Source: Hexactinellida sp. DTS-2022 (lineage: Eukaryota; Porifera; Hexactinellida). From it: a stretch of 64,000 nucleotides of DNA. How positions within the stretch are numbered: the first letter of the stretch is position 1; each line of letters opens with the position of its first letter. The notes under the pieces were generated by a model. The model did not search any database. It saw only the letters and a list, made by a program, of their open reading frames with translations, and had not been told where the DNA came from. A program made the translations under genes and the position numbers. Positions 1 through 10,860 of the stretch are shown piece by piece. Location of the stretch: the NCBI GenBank assembly GCA_028753945.1, contig JAPNXP010000002.1:9052001-9116000 (forward strand), read 5' to 3'.

Positions 1-676
1 TTGCAAAGTCAAAAATCACTCAAACCAAATGGTTACACAGGTATAAATTCGAATGCCCATATATGGAGGTGATATATGAACATCAAAAGATAGAAAATCC
101 AGATTCAAAAGTGAACTGGAGCTTAGTTCTAACTTTCAGACACTATAAGTGATTGAATACTTAGCAAGATGGCCGATATTAATTCCTTCCCGAATCAATA
201 TTCCTCGCTGTAGACGTGTCGAAAATCCTCTCTGCCACTTGAAAACCACCGTAACTAATCATAGCAGGACACTATTTTCAAAGCTTAGTTTTGGGAACTT
301 TATTAATCACTTATGAGTCAAATTTTTCATCACTAACTGTGGACATCACTTTTTTTATCATCAATAATTTTAATCAAAATTAACAATAATTTTGCAACCC
401 AAAGCATAAACTACAGCTTAACTACTTAGCTATAATGACAGTAAAGTCAATTTTGAAAGGCAACAGGTCTAAAGTAAAAGGTTTATTTGCTTTGTAATAC
501 AGTTGATTAGAAGTTAGAACATATTTTGTCAAAAAAACTCCTACAAGGCGTATCTAGATTACTAACAGTCCATTCTTGCCAACCGTACAGGGATTTAACC
601 ATTTTGGATTTTCTGTACAGGCGTAAGGGTCTAAGGGATGTAATAAATTTGTATATGGATTACTAGCCTGGATAAA
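1..676. other. No gene seen; dispersed-repeat fragments
   Basis: I see no gene here. The stretch around 297-357 is similar, in reverse, to 5511-5572, so at least part of it is dispersed repeat. The start carries a CCCATATATGG motif also seen in the G and H repeats near 6.7, 12.3, 23.8 and 53.1 kb. Confidence 0.4.
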
Positions 677-1580
677 TTAACGGTGTCCGGATAGGGATTC
701 AGACAAATTACAATGGTAAATTTGTATTGCTTCTTCATAACTACTTGTGATTCATAACAAGTATCTAGGAAGGCATTTCTAAGAATAACTGCACTTTAAA
801 AAATTCAAATTTCAAAATGTAACTAAATATATATCGAATTTCTAAAAATGGCTTCTAATTGACCGTAACATAGTCTAATAGTCTATAATCTTTTGTAGAA
901 GCACTTCCCAACTTCTAACTAGTTGTTGTATAAGATATTGAGTTACTTAGAAACCTATCCAACTTGCGTTAACAATGAATTTACTTTTTTTTCCTCGATT
1001 TTTTTACAGTTTTCGATTCAAAGTCCACATTTCTTCAATTTATTGGGAAATTTCACACATTCTGTTCCTATATTCAATCCCAAATCATAAATTACTCATT
1101 CTACTTACTATTTTTTTTCGATATAGTTATGTTATTGACAATGCAGTTGAGTTTGTAGAGATAACTCAATCCATTTCATCAAAACTAAGCTTTCTAAATC
1201 AATTTTATTATTCTTTGAAACAAGCATTTGAAAATTAAGTGTTTATTTGTTCTAATTTCTCAATATAGTCACTTACTAACATTTCATTTTGATTCTAAAG
1301 TGTCTTAGTATTCCCCCCCAATATATTACTTCTAGAAAAAACAAGATAATGTCTACTATTACACATACTCTACTGTAAAATTTCAATGATATCGGCAAAA
1401 TTTGTAATCTTTACCATATATGGAGGTGTTGCAACGTCATATTGTGACACTTATGAATGACAAAATCAAAATTAAGATTGGAGGACAAATATTTATGTCA
1501 TTGAGTGTATATTTATTTAAAAAAAAAATTCCGGTGGAATAAAAGAATTTCTGTAATTAGCCCTGTCCGGACACCGTTAA
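677..1580. repeat. Family E non-autonomous element with TTAA ends
   Basis: The two ends form a near-perfect 20-bp terminal inverted repeat, TTAACGGTGTCCGGATAGGG on the left and its complement with one mismatch on the right. The length is 904 bp with TTAA at both edges. The end resembles those of family G (TTAACGG...). The 87-codon open frame inside (975-1238) has AT-rich, low-complexity composition and I do not consider it a gene. The TTAA duplication suggests a Kolobok- or piggyBac-type transposase in trans, which is inference. Confidence 0.75.
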
Positions 1581-2710
1581 TGATTGTTTGTCGAATAATA
1601 CATAAAAAATGCGTAACCCTAAATGTAGCATAATGTTTTGTGTAAATTATACTTTATTCAAGCGTACAGCGATTCTCTGTACAAACTACATATTTCAATA
1701 TTATCTGCGTTAATAAGTGATTATTTTGATTTATGTCAAACTTAATAAGAAAAAATATGATGTTCTTATGTATATCTTGACACACATAATATAATGGTTT
1801 GGGGTCAGAGTAATTCGTTTGAATAAAGTGTAGATCTTCATTTTAGACGAGCGAGTGAAGTGAGCGAGAAAAAGGTTTGAGGTGTCTAGGAATCTTGACC
1901 AATGTACAGGGGGAAATTGGAGCTTCCTACAGGCATATGACACAAATGCATTGGAAAGTGTGAATTCATTAAATTGAATTCAATAGCATCAATGAAACAG
2001 AGGAATAAAATAGTTCAATATATTTACCAGAAGAGCATTGCCTCGGGGCGAGGATTTCTACCGGGGGGGCATTTCACCCTATGCCCCCCGTGGTGCGTCC
2101 CTGCCCCTAACTCCTTCCACTACAATAGTCCAGTGAAAAATAAAGTACAACCTTGGTGGTAGAGGGCCTTTGGTGGTGGAGGCCCTTTGGTGGTGGAGGC
2201 CCTTTGGTGGTGGAGGCCCCGGAGCATTTGCCCCGGTTGCCCATGGCTTAATCCGGCCCTGAATACGGACAAATTTAATAGCACATATGCATCTCCCAAT
2301 CAAAAAACTTCAGCCTGCAATAACTCAATTATGTTTTTTTGACATATCCCGAATTTTATCTAATACAGTTCATGAGGGATTGCTTTCAAAAATTCAGATA
2401 TAGTTCTTAATAGTATAAAGATCATTTTGTAAGCTCATTGAAGCAAACTAATGATTAGTGTCTGAGTGGAGACCAAGCATGGAGCAAAAATACCACTTTC
2501 TGGGCTCTTTTTTGCTGAATTTTAGGATACCTATGTTAAGAATTGGTTAAACTGGGAATAGGCGTCTGGTGAGCTAAGCAAATGTTGTGCTAATAGTACT
2601 GATCAATCATACAAATTTTTGTAGCTATATCGAATATACTTTACAAGATTTAATTCAGTGAAATCTAATTAAAGAGTATTACCCCTATGGTGAGCCATTT
2701 CCTAAAGAAT
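1581..2710. other. Unexplained AT-rich DNA with a GAGCGAG motif cluster
   Basis: No gene is supported. Around 1848-1872 there is a GAGCGAG-type motif cluster, echoed at 39721-39740 and 43833-43860, which marks shared repeat DNA. The short open frames here overlap on opposite strands and look like chance. The piece 2043-2261 is listed separately. Confidence 0.4.
2043..2261. repeat. hAT-like element end with 17-bp tandem repeats
   Basis: This GC-rich patch ends at 2261 with ATCCGGCCCTG, the complement of the CAGGGCCGGAT terminus also seen at 38917 and 27541. Inside, about four copies of a 17-bp unit (CTTTGGTGGTGGAGGCC) run from 2154 to 2218. I could not find the matching left end or a target duplication, so it is probably truncated. 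Confidence 0.45.
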
Positions 2711-3461
2711 TTAAGGCTAATTGATATCAGAAACCAAAATAAATATTTATGATCTAAAATACACTCATTTTACAGTTTATTGCATGAAACACTACATCTA
2801 TATATGTAGTATATAGATCCAGAAAAAAAAATTCCTAAATCGGTCTAGATTTAATTTTTTTGGTATTTTTGCTTTTTTTATTAATATTAACCCCTATTAT
2901 GACGAAATATTTCAAAAAAACACTAAAACGGACAAAGTGAGTTTGCGCCAACATTCGCCCAGAAGTTTATATACCAAACATCATGTTAAATCCTCTTCTC
3001 TCGTATAGTTTATGAGTAGATCTGTGATTTGTCGGGTTGTATAAGCTTTTCGATGCATTCTTCACCTTTTACGACCAAATCGTGACGAAATTCCATGAAA
3101 ATCCAAAAAAAGAGGGGTTTTTTGCACGATTTTTTTTTTAAACATCAAAAAAAAATACTTCTAAATTTGATAGAGCTTATACAACCCGACAAATCACAGA
3201 TCTATTCATGAACTATACGATAGAATAACTTTCAACTTGATATCTTGCATATACACTTCTGTGGGAATGTTGGCGCAAACCCTCTAGGGTATTGAAATTT
3301 AACATTACGAAATCTTAAATATCAATTTAAAAAAAAAATATTTGTCAAATGGAAATTTCAATGGTTGTTTCATTATATACTATGTATTACTAAAAGTGTT
3401 CGACAGTAAAACAATGGATAAGCTGAGACCATAATTTTTTGCTGATATTGATTAGCCATAA
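2711..3461 (+). repeat. Family C non-autonomous element, copy 1
   Basis: The element starts TTAAGGCTAATTGATATCAG and ends in the near complement. A second copy lies at 43064-43809 in the opposite orientation with closely matching sequence, including AGTTTGCGCCAACATTC near one end and the internal inverted pair around TTGTCGGGTTGTATAAGC. Length is 751 bp against 746 bp for copy 2. The right TTAA is mutated to ATAA here. No coding capacity is seen. Confidence 0.8.
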
Positions 3462-4387
3462 ACATGTTTTTATATTCTCTATCGATTCGAATCATAAAAA
3501 AGTTTTTTTTTGAAAATTTCAAGATGATGACATAGCATAAAAGTGTCATCTGCTACTTGAATGCCACCTAAATTAGAAATATTTAAGGCTCGAGTGCAAC
3601 CTTCAGAGATTTATAATCAGTTTTCAATAATTAGGTTATATTGCTTATTTCGAGAGGTCTATATGTTGTGTATATTCCCTGCAAATTTAGTCCAGAAATA
3701 TTAAATACTTTAGGAAATATGGTACTGATAGTAAATTATATAAATATAAGTGTACTAATTTCCAAAAATATTTTTAGCCCCCAAGACGTACAAACCTGCG
3801 CCCAGATAACTTAAAATTTATGATTGTATTTGATGATTTTAGTATTCTGCATTACTTAGTGTATAGTAATACATAATAATGACCATTCAATAACGCATCC
3901 AACACATCATAATAATGTTATTAGAATTTGAATCAAAGAAATGCAATATAATCATGAATCATTGTCTTGGTTTCACTATACGACTACAATTTTTCTGGTA
4001 AGCATGAAATTCCTGACTATTATTGGTATAAGTCTTACACTACTATATGTATTGAATAAATAAAGATTAATCAGCTCTTAATCTTTTGTTGTTTAATTGT
4101 TAAAAGGGCGCACATATTTTCAGTCATGTATGGGAATCTAATATTACGTAATATGGAACTATATTCAATCACTCGAGCGAATATTATTTGAATTCAATTT
4201 TTATTGCGGATTTGTTATCAGTATAGATAAGGCTAAAACTGATATAAGTTTGGATTTGAATGGAGCTAAATATCTGAAGGTTGAGGTCGAGCCTTAAATG
4301 CAAGATTTGGCTGTTCAAAACATGTTAGTTATGGTATTCAATGTATAGTCCCTTTTTAGAATGTTTTATTCTTGTTTTTAGACAGTT
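3462..4387. other. No recognisable feature
   Basis: AT-rich sequence without a credible open frame. I saw no terminal repeats and no match to other parts of the window. Confidence 0.3.
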
Positions 4388-5160
4388 GTGGGACATAAAG
4401 GGAATTTCCAACATTTTACGTCATCCATGTTTCAAAAAAAAAACTTTAGTTCTTTAAATATATTCCTGAAGTTTCAATATTATGCTTCCATATCGTTTGA
4501 AATATGTTTTCCAAAATGGAATATTATGGCTCAACATGATGTAGTTTTCAAAGTAAGACTAACTTCCTTTATATTTAGCATACTTCGTTTCAAACAAAAA
4601 TTGTTTATCACCATCTTTAGACAAAATACTGAACAAAATTTCCAAAAGTTTTTTAATGTTGACAAAATATGACTGTCTTGATGACTTTTGAATATAATAG
4701 TTAATTCTTTTTATTCAAAAGAATTGTAGTGAATTATAAATTCATGAAAAAGCTTTCGGCAGTATTCAGTTAAGATTGCCGATTGCTGCATTTTTTATCG
4801 ATTGGATAGTCGATTGGATTGGTCCGATTTTTATCTATTGGATTGCAATCGATGAATTTTCATTGATTTTTTTCGATTGTTTGTTTTTTCAATTTCTAAA
4901 TAATGCCAACAATTTAAAATGTTTAATTACTCCTCAATTAACCCAATAATATATGTTTAAATCTTCTTGATTGGATTGGATTGGCAACACTGGGTACGAG
5001 TTGAAATAGGTATGAGTTGAAGCATGGTACAAGTTGAAATAGGTACGAGTGATGTATGGTACGAGTTGAAATAGGTACGAATTGGCTGGCAATCTTTGAA
5101 ACAATAGAATTATATTTTTTCACTAAACTGAAGTGCGAGTAATCAAGGAAAATTTAAGGC
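4388..5160 (+). repeat. Repeat K, copy 1
   Basis: About 700 bp recur in reverse orientation at 30365-31080 with high similarity. The unit includes an imperfect array of about 20-bp GGTACGAGTTGAAATA motifs (4993-5086) and a segment rich in ATTGGATTGG. The predicted short open frames inside (4388-4672 +, 4938-5123 -) are products of this repeat. Exact ends and class are not resolved. Confidence 0.7.
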
Positions 5161-5948
5161 GCCAGTATACTAATAAATTTACAAATTTCGGGTACTTTGC
5201 CACTTATAGGTTTTATATCATTTATGGATAGGACAGCCTATGCCGCATCTCTATTCCAAATTTTGTATAGAAATATTGAAAACTTTTAATAATACCGACA
5301 TTTTTGTGACCTCCACCTAAGCCACTCCTGTAGGGGTCATTTTTTTCTGACCCCGCCATCTCCAGTCGCAACTTTTGTCGATTTGGGAGACCCATTTTGG
5401 CTCATATACAACCTACAAACAAAATCTCAACGGTTTTGGCCAGCTCTCAACGAGTTCTATCATTTGAATTCAGGGATTTCATTAGTAACATTTCTTTCTA
5501 ATTTTATTAGATTTCTTAATCATAAAAAAAGTGATGTCCACTGTTATTGATGAAAAATTGGACTCATAAGTAATCAAAAGAAGTTGTATATTCATATGAT
5601 AGATTAGAAGCTTCTCTATGAAATAAAACAGGAAACAAGTCTTAATCATTAAAATGAAAAAACTTGTGAATCCCAAAAAGTGTGTTTTTATAAAATTTAA
5701 AATTTTCTCCATGTTACCAAGGTCGAATATTATTGCATCTTTGGATAGATCTCGCCGCAGGGAATCTAAAACAAAAACGATCTTTCAAATCTGCAAAAAA
5801 CTTTAGAAATAGTGCTTAAGGGGCGTCGGAAGTGAATTTTCAACATTCGAATTTAAGAAAGTTGAAATAGCCATTTATTTGGTCTATAACAATCTACAAA
5901 ATATTCATAATACTAGAAGTTTCAAATTCATATATCCTCGGTTATAGC
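5161..5948. other. Intergenic repeat mix without genes
   Basis: The stretch 5835-5948 matches 40208-40330 in reverse (the interior of the large foldback at 38-41 kb). The stretch 5511-5572 matches 297-357 in reverse. The open frame at 5482-5712 (-) is AT-rich and unsupported. Confidence 0.45.
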
Positions 5949-7533
5949 TTAACGGTATTCCCGACTGCAATTTGCACTTTACTATGGTTAAAATCTATAG
6001 CATAAGCATAGTCAACTCTAATATGCTAAATAGCACAAATAAATGATGTTTCTAGAACATATATTAAGACTAAAATCATTGAGATAAGTGATTTAGTGAG
6101 ATTTTTTTAGAATGACGTTTAGACCTCCATGGGTGGTAACATAGTTATTATTAGTATGGATTCATATTGAATTTTATTCTACTTACTTCATTAAGCATAT
6201 TCAAGTAGATTAGACTCTATTCGAACTTTCTAGATAGGTGAGCCTTAATTTAAGATTTCTGCTTTGCCATTTTTTGAGGATTTTCGTCAGGTTGTCTAAC
6301 CTTTGAAAGATATTTGCTATATTTGAACTTTAAACATACACATCCAGTTTAAAAATTTGAAATTGAAAATTCCGGGTGATCGAACTGTAGAATTACACAA
6401 TAAAATATGCAAAACAAATTTCCTACCTCAATCTACTATATTGGGGTCTCTGCGATCAACCCCGTGTCGTCACTTTTTGTAAATACAATATACTGAGAAA
6501 AAAGTTTCAAAGTATTAATATATTAGTTCTTTCCGTATGGATAGTGATATGATCTTTATCAGTTATCGGATTGTTATAAAATGGATAATTGATGACTAGC
6601 AAGTGAGAGCTAAGCTCTAGCTTCATAAATAATTCAAGATTAATGGTCACATCACTTCAATGACACCACCATATATGGGCATGTGAATTTTAGGAATGTA
6701 ACCAGGGTTTCATCCAGGCGTATGTAACGCGCCTCCAGGCGCTTAATTTCAGGAGGAAACTTTTCTAGGCGCGCGAAAATTGAGAGATGCTCCCATAGAC
6801 GTAATACAAATTGAGTATTTTAGGCGCGTGTGAGCGAGCTCAAACTTAATCTAGGCGCGCGGGAAATTTTGCCTAGATGATAGCCTGAATGTAACCATTT
6901 CGAAAATAGTCTCAATAGTTCTTTCAATGAATTGGTAATGGGATATTGATGTGATTAGATGGTTAGAGCTAAGCTCTAGGTTTTATATTTAGGAAATAGA
7001 AATTAGCAGTGTCATCAAAATTGGGCACATTAAATGCCCATATTTGGATTATTTGGAAAACGGTGCGTGTTAGAGTCACGAAATGTATAATTTACGGATA
7101 GGAATTCGGGTATAGCGAGTATTTTGGGATGTAATTTTGATTCTAGCTGCTCGGCTGTCTGAGATAAGAAATTGACAAGAAAACGTACCCTCGAATGAGA
7201 TGATGGCCATAAAGTTTCAAATTTTCACTTTAAATTTTTTTTTTTTGATCAAATGTTGATTATTTTCATCAGAGATCACTTGGATAGAGTAATGGAATGA
7301 CTAATCTTGCCATTGTTGAGAAATACATACAGTTAGAATGTTTCGAAAAGGTCATACAATGTTCCGCTCTACAAATTACCTCATATCTTTGAAAATACGA
7401 TTGGGAAATATTCAAAACTTTGTATAAAAAATAAATATGGCCCTTCAGTATTACCGAGCATAAAAATATTTTTTTTGTGAAAATGTGTTTTTGGGAAAAT
7501 TTACGAATATTTTCCTGCCGGGAATACCGTTAA
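5949..7533 (+). repeat. Family G element, copy G1 (TTAA ends)
   Basis: It begins TTAACGGTATTCCCG and ends CGGGAATACCGTTAA, a 15-bp perfect inverted terminus with TTAA at each edge. A direct copy, G2, spans 10861-12981. After removing the nested insertions (the 185-bp hAT element plus its 8-bp duplication here, the 728-bp family A element in G2), both are about 1392 bp. No coding region is seen. The middle shares the ATATATGGGCAT segment with repeats H at 23.8 and 53.1 kb. Confidence 0.8.
6703..6887 (+). mobile_element. 185-bp non-autonomous hAT element, copy 1
   Basis: The ends are CAGGGTTTCATCCAGGC and a complement with small changes. It is flanked by a perfect 8-bp direct duplication, AATGTAAC, at 6695-6702 and 6888-6895. 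The paralogous site in G2 (near 12337) is empty, which dates this insertion after the G1/G2 split. The interior has repeated AGGCGCGCG motifs and is far more GC-rich than its surroundings. Copy 2 lies at 22685-22869 with the same length. Confidence 0.93.
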
Positions 7534-7594
7534 AAAATTTCCCACTTATGCAGGTTCCCCATTTATAGATACCCCACTTATAGAGGCTGCACTG
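7534..7594 (+). repeat. Fragment of pogo/mariner-like repeat M
   Basis: This is the right-hand end of the repeat seen complete at 32790-33289: CCCACTTATAGAGG then TGCACTG followed by TA. Only about 60 bp remain. Confidence 0.65.
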
Positions 7595-7601
7595 TATTTA
7601 G

Positions 7602-8682
7602 TAGTGTTGTAAAATTTCCAAAAAATTTGTTTTCAATGGAAATTTATGGAAAGATTACATATTTCAAATTATGCTTGGAACTTTATTTAAAATCGCCAAA
7701 ATTTTTGTGCTACTTAAGTTAGACCAGGGACTTCTTTAATATAGGGACTGTAAACTTCGTTTTACGGTAAAATTAGCGTAGGCCTAAAACAGTATTGTTA
7801 CTTATTGATATCCCGTAATCCGCTAATGCTAGACACAGGAAATGTATTATTGTCGTATAGGAAGTCATATTTTGGGAGTCCAACGGTAATATTGATTTAT
7901 CGAAAATATTTGTGGAATGTAAGTTATGCTATTTTCACACCCTTCCATATATAGTATTATTGTTTAAATCTCGAGATTAGTAAGTTTTATGGATATGAAA
8001 TATATTATTGGCGAATGGGAAATGGGAATTCATATTTAGAGACTCAGTAGATCACATTGATTTACCTAAGGCGTTCCGCTTAGGCTATATTATTATTTTG
8101 GCACTCTCAACAGGAGGATTGTCCCGACCCTGTTTTGTAGTTTAGATAATTATTACCAATCAGATATCTGTCATTATGTTGTTACCAATATGACCGTTGG
8201 ACTCCCAAAATATGATTTCCTTACGAAAATGATACATTTCATGTTATAAAGCTAAGTAATCTCGAGATTTAAACAATATTACCATATATTGGAGGGTGTG
8301 AAAATCGCATAACTTACATTCCACAAATATTTTCGATAAACCAATATCACCGTTGGACTCCCAAATATGACTTCCTATACCACAATAATACATTTCCTGT
8401 ACCTAGCATTAGCGGATTACGGGATATCAATAAGTAATAATACTGTTTTAGGCCTATGCTAATTTTACCGCAAAAAGAAGTTTACAGTCCCTATATTAAA
8501 GAAGTCTCTGGTTAGACTATGATGAGAGAAAATAACAAGTTCACAGTAAGAACTCTACATTATAGATATGGTTTATCAAGATTACAAAAACTCGGTATAT
8601 ATAATAATTTTCCATGTAAATTTCCGGAAATTTAGCTATTTTTTGGAAATTTGCTAGGAAATTTTCCGACCTTACAACACTA
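7602..8682. mobile_element. Non-autonomous Ac/hAT-like element
   Basis: The outer ends are TAGTGTTGTAA and its complement TTACAACACTA. The flanking octamers GTATTTAG (7594-7601) and GTATTTTT (8683-8690) agree at 6 of 8 bases, compatible with an old hAT duplication. The ends carry related AAATTTCC runs in inverted orientation. A separate foldback (7725-8510) sits inside. The sequence on either side belongs to a family D fragment, so it split an older element. Confidence 0.55.
7725..8510. mobile_element. Foldback element with about 255-bp inverted arms
   Basis: Left arm 7725-7980 and right arm 8262-8510 are close inverse complements, beginning CAGGGACTTCTTTAATATAG. A 7-bp direct duplication, GTTAGAC, flanks it (7718-7724 and 8511-8517). 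The spacer holds no gene. The long arms would form a stable hairpin when single-stranded. Confidence 0.8.
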
Positions 8683-8689
8683 GTATTTT

Positions 8690-8815
8690 TTATATTTGTT
8701 TGAATAATTTCAGAGTTGTGATAGATATAACTCAAATATATGAATTTTTTCGTAATCTATGGTTCATTAAACACAAATTTGTCGATTTTATAAAAATGTT
8801 GTTACTTTCGATTAG
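8690..8815 (-). repeat. Family D fragment
   Basis: GAGTTGTGATAGATATAACT and the following bases match the interior of D4 near 31488-31590. Both termini are missing; the hAT-like element at 7602-8682 lies beside it. Confidence 0.6.
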
Positions 8816-8821
8816 AGAACC

Positions 8822-9155
8822 TGGAGCCTTATTCACAAAAATTCTATATCGAAATTCTTATAATTTTACTTAGAATTGCCTGAAATTCTAAAAAAATATT
8901 GCAATTCTTAGAATTTTCTGAGATTTGGGCAATACTTAGTCGCATTCTTAGAATCTTTCTAATTCCGTATTCACAAAAGTTCTTAGCCAAATTCTAAGTA
9001 TTTACTTAGAATTGGCTCTAATTCTAAGTAAATTCTAAGAATTTGTCAAGACTTATTCAAATTCTTAGAAGTTTTCTAAGTCCGTATTAACAAAAGTTCT
9101 TAAACAATTTCTAAGAATTTTTCCAAGAATTTATCCCAATTCTTAGAAAAAAATT
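8822..9155 (+). repeat. Harbinger-like MITE built of AATTCTTAGAA repeats
   Basis: The start GGAGCCTTATTCACAAAAATT resembles a GGGCCTTATTCAC terminus of PIF/Harbinger MITEs. The body is an irregular array of AATTCTTAGAA and its complement, which is self-complementary. A related copy in opposite orientation is at 20915-21240. I cannot place the right end precisely. Confidence 0.5.
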
Positions 9156-9476
9156 AAGTTAGCTCGAGAGTTTACTTAACTCAATATATATTATTAGATC
9201 TCAATATTTCAATCCCAACAAGCTTATACATTGAATACTTTAATAAATATAGGTGTACTCATAGGCATCGTAAATACGAGCGATGGTCCTTAGGCCCCCA
9301 GGACACTGAAATATAGGGCCGTGCCCATTCTCGGAAAATGAAGGTTGCCTCTTCGGAGCACACGGCCAATGAAACAGGGCGGTAGTTCGAACTACCTCTA
9401 TGTAGGTGTATTATATTAAATTCACACCTGTCGCCTGTTAAGGGACTGTAACTACGTATTTTGCAGTTATGTACTA
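9156..9476. other. No gene; weak SINE-like hint only
   Basis: The motif GGTAGTTCGAACTACC near 9389 vaguely resembles a pol III B box, but I see no A box, tail or flanking duplication. Nothing else is recognised. Confidence 0.25.
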
Positions 9477-9654
9477 CAGTCTAAATCGGCTTTTTTGCCA
9501 CGGGTTTTTTTGCTGATTGGGTTTTTTTGCCTCCTTTTGTCGTGCAAAATTGTGATATATCTTAATGTGTTTTCCATCGGGTTTTTTGCTTATTGGGTTT
9601 TTTTGCCTCCTTTTGTCTTGCATTTTGGGGGGCAAAAAAACCCGATTTCGACTG
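9477..9654. mobile_element. 178-bp pogo-like MITE
   Basis: The ends CAGTCTAAATCGG...TTTTTTGCC and GGCAAAAAAACCCGATTTCG-ACTG are inverted repeats, flanked by TA on both sides. Inside, GGGTTTTTTTGCCTCCTTTT occurs twice about 70 bp apart. The open frames on both strands across this region are low-complexity by-products. Confidence 0.75.
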
Positions 9655-10535
9655 TACAGGCGTACAGGGATTCACTCTACATTCTAGTTTATAATTCAAT
9701 GTTTTCTCCTTTCCAAATTGAATAATTTGATTTATTTCAACTTTAATCAATCTAAATAGCATAACGAATGTATTTCTTGCCATGCTTTCTGCATTGACAA
9801 CATAAATGCAACGTCTTAGTCCAATTCTTGTTAGCATAAGCGTATAGGGATTCCCTTGGCCTTGCGTATCGAGCGACAGGGTACCCAGAGACTTTTGCCA
9901 ACTCAAATAGGTTGGCAGGTATGATTTCCACCCGGAGTTTACCCGAATTCCGGGTAAACTCAGGGTACCTCCTTTGGGGCGCCCGGTGATTTACGACGCC
10001 TATGTGTGTACATGTATGTTAATGATTAGTTCCCGATCGCTTGCGGTATTTTATTGGAACAATGGAAGAACTACAGTAAAATGTAATTGAATATATCGAT
10101 CTACCTAATATACAAATGGACAAAAAAAATAACCTAAATGGAATACAAACTATATACGTTAATTAGTGGAAAGATCAAAGTACTAAGCTCTCGTGAAGTT
10201 TTATTCTTTCACAAGAATTCATGAAAGGCAGAAACTAGTCCTCGAGGCAAGTACAGAGATAGCGGTCTTCGTACAACACTGCATTGCACATGTTACTTAG
10301 ATATCATGTACTTATTCGCTTTTATTTAGTTATTAGATCATATAAGAGTCATGTTCTAATGTTAGAAAATTGATGATCTAACAAGTACAATGATGATTCA
10401 AGTTCCAATTGGCTTGTGTTGCTCAAAGACTCTATCAACAAATTGTTTGCTATAAAATGAAGAAACCAAATGCTAAATAACTTGTACACTTATCGATCAA
10501 TTATTCATTATTTCGTCAAACATTTATTGCCAGCG
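9655..10535. other. Unexplained stretch with one strong short hairpin
   Basis: No gene is supported. At 9935-9961 an 11-bp perfect stem (GAGTTTACCCG) closes a 5-base loop. The 114-codon minus frame over 9562-9906 spans the MITE boundary and is not credible. Confidence 0.35.
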
Positions 10536-10860
10536 AGAATGCCAAGACACGTTCCAAAGCTTTTTCACAGGATGAGGTAATGGCACTAGTAGACTTACTG
10601 GATACTAACAAATCCAGTTTATTCGGTGCTCTTAAATAGGCCCGCCGATTTGTCAATCGAACGCTGGATCCAAATAATCTATGATAAATACTTCTCGCAG
10701 TACCTTGACATGCTTTCTAACCAAATCCGAAAGAAAAATTCGATTCGGACATTCTTTTCACCTTTTTGACGTCACTAAAGGTCAAAATCATCTTCTTATA
10801 GAATAATATGGCCATAGAGGGGTAAATAATTGTAAATTAATGAAAAACGATAAATTTAGT

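Noticed and set aside
975-1238. 87-codon open frame on +
   Set aside because: Phe/Ile/Tyr-rich translation of AT-rich DNA inside non-autonomous element E; no domain and no second copy.
9385-9410. tRNA- or SINE-like B box
   Set aside because: Only a symmetric GGTAGTTCGAACTACC motif; no A box, cloverleaf, tail or flanking duplication.
9562-9906. 114-codon minus frame
   Set aside because: It begins in unrelated DNA and ends inside a 178-bp MITE, with lysine-rich low-complexity sequence.
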